Shown: positions 6,274 through 9,870 of the stretch, piece after piece | Position numbering within the stretch: position 1 is the first letter of the stretch | How the letters are laid out: every line of letters starts with the position of its first letter | Assembly (NCBI GenBank): GCA_016875155.1 | Contig: VGSD01000071.1 | Location: 1 to 9,870 of the forward strand | Origin: Deltaproteobacteria bacterium | GTDB lineage: Bacteria > Desulfobacterota > BSN033 > UBA1163 | Direction: 5' to 3' | DNA length: 9,870 nt | The notes under the pieces: generated by a model | Told to the model about the DNA's origin: nothing | Database searches by the model: none | The model's input: the letters and a program-made list of their open reading frames with translations, nothing else | Program-made: the position numbers and the translations under genes

Positions 6274-7125
6274 TCATTTTCTAATATCATCCCACTGCTT
6301 CTTAATTGCAAGGATGGCCTCGCCGACCTGAAGGGGTTCCCCAAAATCGAGGCCCTCCTTTTTCAACCCCTTGAAGAGTCTGGTCAGGGTTGGTTCTTCC
6401 AGATTGAACTGTTCAAGATTCTCGAACCTTCCGAAAATCTCTTCGGGCGTCCCTCGCTCTCCGAGGTCTCCATGGCCATGCATTAAGTAGAGGACATCAG
6501 CCACCTCAGGCACGAGATCGACTTCATGAAGCGTCATGATGAAGGTGATCCCTTTCTCTTTGTTCAACTCATTCAGAATCCCGATTAATTCTCTTCTGGA
6601 GACAGGATCCAGTCCCGTAAAAGGTTCATCCAGAATCAAGAGGTCGGGCTCCATGACCAGTGCTCCTGCCAAAGCAACCTTCTTCTTCTCTCCGCCCGAT
6701 AAGTAATTAACAATCTTTCCCTTCATTGGTTCCAGATTCAACCGCTCAATCACATTTCCCGCAAGCCTCTCCGCTTCGTTTCTCTTCATGCCATAATTGA
6801 GTGGCGCGAAAAGAATATCATCATAGACCGTGGGCCCAAGAATCTGTTCGTCAACGTCCTGCATGACGACACCAATCTTTTGCCTGATCCTTGAATACTC
6901 CTTTCCTGGATCCATTCCAAAAACCCTCACACTCCCATCACGCGGGATCAGGATACCCAGGAGATGCTTGAGCAAAGTCGTCTTGCCGCAGCCATTCGAC
7001 CCGAGGATCGCAACCCTCTCTCCTCGATTTACGGTAAAGTCGAGACCGCAGATCTGCACCTTGGTCATATCCGGATAGACATGGGTGATGCAATCGACCT
7101 GTATAATCCGCTCCTCTTGCTGCAT
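6274..7125 (-). CDS. cbiO: ECF/CbiO-type ABC transporter ATP-binding protein
   Basis: A 283-residue ABC ATPase that hydrolyses ATP to drive the ECF metal importer from the cytoplasmic face. Motifs: Walker A GSNGCGKTT (42-50, Lys48), Q-loop Gln89 in VMQDVDEQ, signature LSGGEKKK (142-149), Walker B LLILDEP (162-168, Glu167), D-loop GLDP and switch His200 in MTLHE. The N-terminal QVDCITHVYPDMTKVQICGLDF and a C-terminal extension of about 60 residues are typical of CbiO/EcfA proteins. The ATG at 7125 is chosen because GAGGAG lies 9 nt upstream; a longer reading from 7206 would overlap the cbiQ-like gene by 77 bp and add 27 atypical residues. It starts 4 nt after the cbiQ-like stop. With only one ATPase gene, a homodimer is expected. 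Confidence 0.93.
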   Translation of the reverse strand: MQQEERIIQVDCITHVYPDMTKVQICGLDFTVNRGERVAILGSNGCGKTTLLKHLLGILIPRDGSVRVFGMDPGKEYSRIRQKIGVVMQDVDEQILGPTVYDDILFAPLNYGMKRNEAERLAGNVIERLNLEPMKGKIVNYLSGGEKKKVALAGALVMEPDLLILDEPFTGLDPVSRRELIGILNELNKEKGITFIMTLHEVDLVPEVADVLYLMHGHGDLGERGTPEEIFGRFENLEQFNLEEPTLTRLFKGLKKEGLDFGEPLQVGEAILAIKKQWDDIRK

Positions 7126-7129
7126 CGTT

Positions 7130-7756
7130 TCACTCTCCTCGATAATGAATCTTATTTTTAAATCCTCTGAGTACCATGGATTCGTACATCTTTTCGCTTG
7201 CATCAATTCCTTTGATGATTAAATGACCAAAGGCATTCGAAATATTGCTGAGGCTCCTCGCGGGGTGGCTCCATTGAAATCCTCCACGTAGGTGGAGGGC
7301 ATGCTGCGTCTCTTCGAGAACCTTGAGAAGAATAAAGATCGATCGGTAGGTCAGAAAGAGGGCGGTGACGAAGATAGAGGGAAGAAATTTATCAAGCACG
7401 ACAAAGATCGATGGGTAGGGGGTGGTGCCTAAAAGGAGCACAACTCCGGTTGATCCGGAGAGAACCTTTAAAAAGACGAGAAGAATAAAGTGAACCTGAA
7501 ATCCAGAAACGAAGATGAAGAGGATGGCAAAGATGAGAGGATAGAGAGTGAGTGAAAATATCCTCAGCGGAAGACGGCAGGTAAAGAAGAGGATGAGAAG
7601 AAGGACATAAAGAAGCAATAGTCCGAAGATGTTTCTCAAGATGACGACACCTGCCAGAGCCAGAAGCAATCCGATGATCTTCCATCCAGCAGAGAGACGG
7701 TGAAGAAAACTTTTTCCTTCAACAGCCAGGTAATCGAGGTAGGAGAGTTGAATCAT
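7130..7756 (-). CDS. cbiQ: ECF transporter transmembrane component (CbiQ/EcfT-like)
   Basis: A 208-residue inner-membrane protein with several hydrophobic helices (about 24-58, 66-100, 103-143) followed by a cytoplasmic helical coupling domain. The two short arginine motifs that dock EcfT onto the ATPase are visible: LRG at 156-158 (ALHLRGGF) and LRG at 196-198 (SMVLRGFK). The N-terminal half has the CbiQ feel (LDYLAVEGKSFLHRLSAGWKI resembling the family's LDPR.K). It is shorter than the usual 230-260 residues but looks complete at both ends. It sits between the substrate-binding and ATPase genes. The ATG is preceded by a poor Shine-Dalgarno (AAAAAGAAAATTTT directly before it), because a palindromic repeat ends 14 nt upstream; translation may depend on coupling or local structure. 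Confidence 0.88.
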   Translation of the reverse strand: MIQLSYLDYLAVEGKSFLHRLSAGWKIIGLLLALAGVVILRNIFGLLLLYVLLLILFFTCRLPLRIFSLTLYPLIFAILFIFVSGFQVHFILLVFLKVLSGSTGVVLLLGTTPYPSIFVVLDKFLPSIFVTALFLTYRSIFILLKVLEETQHALHLRGGFQWSHPARSLSNISNAFGHLIIKGIDASEKMYESMVLRGFKNKIHYRGE

Positions 7757-7770
7757 AAAATTTTCTTTTT

Positions 7771-7839
7771 GTAGGGCAAGGCTTTAGCCTTGCCGTCCTC
7801 TATGGTCAGTTTAATTGCAGGCCTAAAGGCCTGCCCTAC
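7771..7839. repeat. Palindromic element between cbiM- and cbiQ-like genes
   Basis: Two hairpins, GGCAAGGC-TTTA-GCCTTGCC (7775-7794) and GCAGGCC-TAAA-GGCCTGC (7817-7834), form an imperfect inverted pair enclosed by terminal inverted repeats GTAGGGC (7771-7777) and GCCCTAC (7833-7839). It begins 1 nt after the cbiM-like stop codon and ends 14 nt before the cbiQ-like start, taking 69 of 84 intergenic bases. The layout resembles a small non-autonomous repeat of the MITE/REP kind. No open frame and no U-tract. Confidence 0.85.
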
Positions 7840-7840
7840 G

Positions 7841-8557
7841 TTATAACCCTAACAGATCCGGCCTTAATCGGTGAATATATCTCATGATCAAGGTGGTGAT
7901 GATTCCTTCCAATATCCATCCTAAAAGACCGAGGGGAAGGACGATCGCGATAAACCTCTTAAAATTAGCCTCACTTTTTTCTTTATCCTCTCCATGGTGG
8001 TCGCCTTTTTCCTTAAGAAGTTTGAATTCGAAAATCCCATGTCCTTCGTCCTTATGGATCAACTTTTCGTAATGGGATACCCCTAAACCCACCACTCCAA
8101 TCATCGAAAAGGTGGAAAGCAAGAGCGCCAGAAAAGTCGCAGTAAAGGAAACCAGCGTCAATCGCTTCAGGACCTTCCAGAAGAGCCGAAAAAAGAGATA
8201 ACCGAATATCCCTTCGATCGAGAGGGTCAGTGTGTTGAGCCCGATAACCGTGATTCCCCCATGTCCGAAAAGAGCCAAGATGACATTGACCACAAAAGTC
8301 GCAAGGAAAATGAGTGATGGTCCCAAAAGGATTCCTGAGATAGCCGTCAGGTTAACATGGTAAGCGATGGGAACGATTTCAACTGAGGCGCCCAAAACCA
8401 TCGCAGCCGCCATCATCCCTAGCAAAGGAAGCTTTTTAGCCAAAGCTTCCCTCTTCGTAAAACGAAAAAGGATGAATCCGATCAGAACGGCTACAATAAA
8501 CCCTAAAACCCAGAGCCAAACTGGCAAGATCCCATCAGGCAGATGGATATGGGACAT
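7841..8557 (-). CDS. cbiM: CbiM/NikM-like substrate-binding membrane component of an ECF metal importer
   Basis: A 238-residue inner-membrane protein that in this family binds the metal ion (Ni2+ or Co2+) and defines specificity. It starts MSHIHLPDGILP, a variant of the family MHIPDG start whose N-terminal amine and His bind metal. His67 in AYHVNLTAISGILLGP lies where NikM has its metal His, and HGGITVIGLNTLTLSIEG (99-116) matches the family's GHGG..T.G.N motif. About six or seven helices. A hydrophilic loop (about 161-197) is rich in His and acids (HKDEGHG, DHHGED) and may collect metal. No separate cbiN gene is present. The ATG at 8557 has GGAGG 5 nt upstream; the TTG at 8569 lies in that ribosome site and is rejected. 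Metal identity is open. Confidence 0.88.
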   Translation of the reverse strand: MSHIHLPDGILPVWLWVLGFIVAVLIGFILFRFTKREALAKKLPLLGMMAAAMVLGASVEIVPIAYHVNLTAISGILLGPSLIFLATFVVNVILALFGHGGITVIGLNTLTLSIEGIFGYLFFRLFWKVLKRLTLVSFTATFLALLLSTFSMIGVVGLGVSHYEKLIHKDEGHGIFEFKLLKEKGDHHGEDKEKSEANFKRFIAIVLPLGLLGWILEGIITTLIMRYIHRLRPDLLGL

Positions 8558-8567
8558 CGAATCCTCC

Positions 8568-8636
8568 AATAGTCTTATAGTCTCATAGTCGTATAGTCGA
8601 CTAAAGACAACCCGACTATCAGACTACTAGACTATA
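8568..8636. repeat. Inverted array of NATAGTCK octamer units
   Basis: Four tandem octamers on one side (8568-8599: AATAGTCT, TATAGTCT, CATAGTCG, TATAGTCG) face three inverted ones (8613-8636). The 24-nt arms 8576-8599 and 8613-8636 match at 20 of 24 positions, with a 13-nt loop. The element begins one base after the fur-like stop codon and runs up to the Shine-Dalgarno of the cbiM-like gene, so it fills the whole gap. Same plan as the element at 6174-6264, but with a different unit sequence. Confidence 0.85.
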
Positions 8637-8637
8637 T

Positions 8638-9060
8638 TTATAAAGCCTTACAGTTTTTACAAAATCCGTAAAAATTGAGCTGGTGATCCGTCACTTCATA
8701 GCCGGTTGACTCTTTCACTTTCTCCGACCAACCTGAGATATCACAAAAATGTAACTCCGTCACATTCCCGCATTTTTTACAGACGATATGGTGATGGTGA
8801 TCATCCATCTCACAGATTTTATATTTTACACTCGATCCGTTGACGATCTTAAAAACAATCCCAAGCGATTCAAAGAGATCAAGAGAACGATAGATCGAGG
8901 TGAGTCCGATCTTTTTCTTCTTTTTAATCAGACGCCGATAGAGTTCCCGGGGGCTCAATGGATTGTCGGTGGCGGAAAGCTCCTGATAGATGAATAGCCT
9001 GGGATGGCTCATCCTGACTCTATTATTCTGAAAAACAGATTTAAAAACCTCTTTGTTCAT
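8638..9060 (-). CDS. Fur-family metal-responsive transcriptional regulator
   Basis: A 140-residue Fur-superfamily repressor. The N-terminal winged helix (about 1-80) has the recognition region LTSIYRSLDLFESLGIV (53-69). The C-terminal dimerisation and metal domain has a His cluster DHHHHIVCKKC (87-97) and two CxxC pairs, Cys94/Cys97 and Cys134/Cys137, which form the structural zinc site in the family, plus an extra Cys106. Whether it is Fur, Zur, Nur or PerR cannot be decided; its position directly before the CbiM-, CbiQ- and CbiO-like genes suggests it senses the metal that they import (inference). Its promoter carries a perfect palindrome at the likely transcription start, suggesting autoregulation. 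No good Shine-Dalgarno precedes the ATG (AGTTTAACTTATT), so translation may be modest. It is the first gene of the minus-strand run. Confidence 0.93.
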   Translation of the reverse strand: MNKEVFKSVFQNNRVRMSHPRLFIYQELSATDNPLSPRELYRRLIKKKKKIGLTSIYRSLDLFESLGIVFKIVNGSSVKYKICEMDDHHHHIVCKKCGNVTELHFCDISGWSEKVKESTGYEVTDHQLNFYGFCKNCKAL

Positions 9061-9076
9061 AATAAGTTAAACTGAG

Positions 9077-9094
9077 AATGAAAATATTTTCATT
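9077..9094. promoter_or_regulatory. Perfect 18-bp palindrome, candidate Fur-family operator
   Basis: AATGAAAATATTTTCATT is its own reverse complement. Its core TGAAAAT-ATTTTCA resembles the 7-1-7 half-sites of Fur boxes but without the central base. It lies just downstream of the putative -10 of the fur-like gene and covers the expected +1, the right place for repression. That it is bound by the neighbouring regulator is inference. Confidence 0.6.
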
Positions 9095-9096
9095 AA

Positions 9097-9124
9097 AATT
9101 TAACACTTTTCTTTACATTGTCAA
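9097..9124 (-). promoter_or_regulatory. Sigma70-like promoter of the fur-ECF operon
   Basis: On the minus strand: perfect TTGACA (9119-9124), a 16-nt spacer and TAAATT (9097-9102; four of six). The transcript would begin near 9090, within the palindrome at 9077-9094, and reach the ATG at 9060 after about 30 nt. No other promoter is obvious before cbiM, so this one probably serves the whole metal operon. Confidence 0.55.
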
Positions 9125-9209
9125 GATCGAGCCATAGGAAACCATTCAACCTCAATACCTCCTTACATGATTACTTGATATCTTGACACCCCAATCTTTA
9201 TCAGCAACT

Positions 9210-9225
9210 ATTTGATAGTTCAAAT
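9210..9225. repeat. Short inverted repeat upstream of the SDR gene
   Basis: ATTTGA (9210-9215), TAGT, TCAAAT (9220-9225): a perfect 6-bp inverted repeat ending 11 nt before the Shine-Dalgarno. A TTGACA at 9183-9188 could be the -35 of the SDR gene, with a poor -10 around 9206-9211, which would put the repeat at or near the transcript start. It may be an operator or chance. Confidence 0.3.
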
Positions 9226-9246
9226 CACTCAAACTAGGAGGCAGTC

Positions 9247-9870
9247 ATGGGTCAGTTGATGGATCGAGTTGCAGTGATCACTGGAGCAGGCACAGGCATT
9301 GGACGTAGCATTGCCCTCGCGTTTGCATCCGAGGGAGCTAAAGTGGTTCTGGCTTCACGCAATCGTCAAAAACTTGAGGAGGTCGCCAAAGAAATTCAAA
9401 CCGGAGGCAAAACAGCGCTTGTTGTGCCAACGGATGTAACCCTCGAGGAGGATGTTGTAAACCTTTTTCGTTCGGCCATGGAGAATTTCGGCAGGATCGA
9501 TATACTCGTAAACAATGCGGGCATCTCTATCAGGACGCCTATCGAGCAATTGAGCTACGAGATATGGCGAAAGGTGATCGACGTCAACATCAATGGAGCC
9601 TTCCTATGCAGCCGGGAGGCTCTTAAGATTATGAAACGTCAGCATTCCGGTCGTATCATCAGCATTGGCAGCATTTCAGCAAAGGTCCCTCGCCCTGATA
9701 ACGCTCCCTATACAGCATCCAAGTTCGCACTGGAAGGGTTTACACGATCCCTGGGCCTCGAAGCGCGTAGCGATGGTATTGCTGTGTCTATCATTCATCC
9801 TGGCAACACAGCCACAGCAATCTGGAGCGGTCGCGAAGAACAGGCCCTTAAGGAAGGAATCATGAATCCC
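9247..9870 (+). CDS. Short-chain dehydrogenase/reductase (3' end missing)
   Basis: The frame is open to the window end (208 codons seen); classical SDRs are about 250 residues, so roughly 40 are missing. The Rossmann motif is TGAGTGIG (12-19), then NNAG (89-92), Asn114, the catalytic Ser142, Tyr155 and Lys159 (YTASK), and the PGNTAT loop (185-190). Ser37-Arg38 after the second strand suggests NADP(H) over NAD(H). It resembles FabG-like 3-oxoacyl reductases and broad-substrate SDRs; the substrate is unknown. The ATG at 9247 has an ideal AGGAGG 5 nt upstream (9236-9241). It is divergent from the fur-like gene across 186 nt. Of 15 arginine codons 9 are CGT/CGC and none AGA, against 2 of 7 CGT/CGC in the fur-like gene, a mild hint of a different origin. 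Confidence 0.92.
   Translation, partial: MGQLMDRVAVITGAGTGIGRSIALAFASEGAKVVLASRNRQKLEEVAKEIQTGGKTALVVPTDVTLEEDVVNLFRSAMENFGRIDILVNNAGISIRTPIEQLSYEIWRKVIDVNINGAFLCSREALKIMKRQHSGRIISIGSISAKVPRPDNAPYTASKFALEGFTRSLGLEARSDGIAVSIIHPGNTATAIWSGREEQALKEGIMNP

Noticed and set aside
7126..7206. Longer CbiO N-terminus from 7206
   Set aside because: It would overlap the cbiQ-like gene by 77 bp and ignore the GAGGAG before the ATG at 7125.
8568..8636. CRISPR array
   Set aside because: Units are 8 nt with no unique spacers, and half are inverted; no cas gene nearby.
9061..9246. Cobalamin or nickel riboswitch in front of the ECF operon
   Set aside because: The leader before the fur-like gene is about 30 nt and AT-rich, and the fur/cbiM gap is filled by the octamer array; there is no room for an aptamer.
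9355..9865. Antisense and out-of-frame frames inside the SDR gene
   Set aside because: Shadows of a well-supported SDR frame that is open to the window end.

Overview
The window looks like chromosomal DNA from a Gram-negative (diderm) bacterium of moderate GC content. An ExbB/ExbD-type inner-membrane proton channel pair implies an outer membrane to energise. The housekeeping genes (prmA, rsmE, dusB) and the dispersed palindromes of the 'VIPAKAGIQ' and 'CTCCCCC' kinds fit an uncultured Deltaproteobacteria/Desulfobacterota-like genome. That lineage is inference; there is no rRNA or other marker here to fix it.

Layout. (1) Positions 2-954, plus strand: the 3' part of an exbB-like gene and a complete exbD-like gene, overlapping by ATGA. 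(2) 955-1450: an AT-rich spacer, then a strong sigma70-like promoter, a 45-codon cysteine-rich gene of unknown function (1209-1346) and an intrinsic terminator, together a free-standing single-gene unit. (3) 1449-3236, minus strand: prmA then rsmE, two methyltransferases acting on the translation apparatus, separated by an inverted GC-rich repeat. (4) 3279-3431: a dispersed palindromic repeat between the divergent prmA and a BASS-like membrane transporter gene (3554-4468, plus strand) that has its own promoter. (5) 4440-9060, minus strand: a six-gene run transcribed as Fur-family regulator, CbiM/NikM-like metal substrate-binding component, CbiQ/EcfT-like transmembrane component, CbiO/EcfA-like ATPase, DusB-like tRNA dihydrouridine synthase, alpha/beta hydrolase. 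(6) 9247-9870, plus strand: a short-chain dehydrogenase/reductase, cut by the window end and divergent from the fur-like gene.

The clearest functional module is the Fur-type regulator plus three-gene ECF metal transporter. The regulator's promoter carries a perfect 18-bp palindrome just after its -10 box, as expected for autoregulation by a Fur-family protein. The operon would then be a metal-responsive uptake system whose metal (Ni, Co or Zn) cannot be read from sequence alone.

The most unusual features are architectural. In every co-directional gap that is not a tight or overlapping junction, a different imperfect palindrome fills the space and starts 1-10 nt after the upstream stop codon (fur/cbiM, cbiM/cbiQ, cbiO/dus, prmA/rsmE). 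Two of them share one plan: tandem 7-8 nt units facing their own inverted copy. The 45-residue Cys protein is the best candidate for an undescribed gene. I saw no CRISPR array, tRNA, rRNA, transposase or phage gene.
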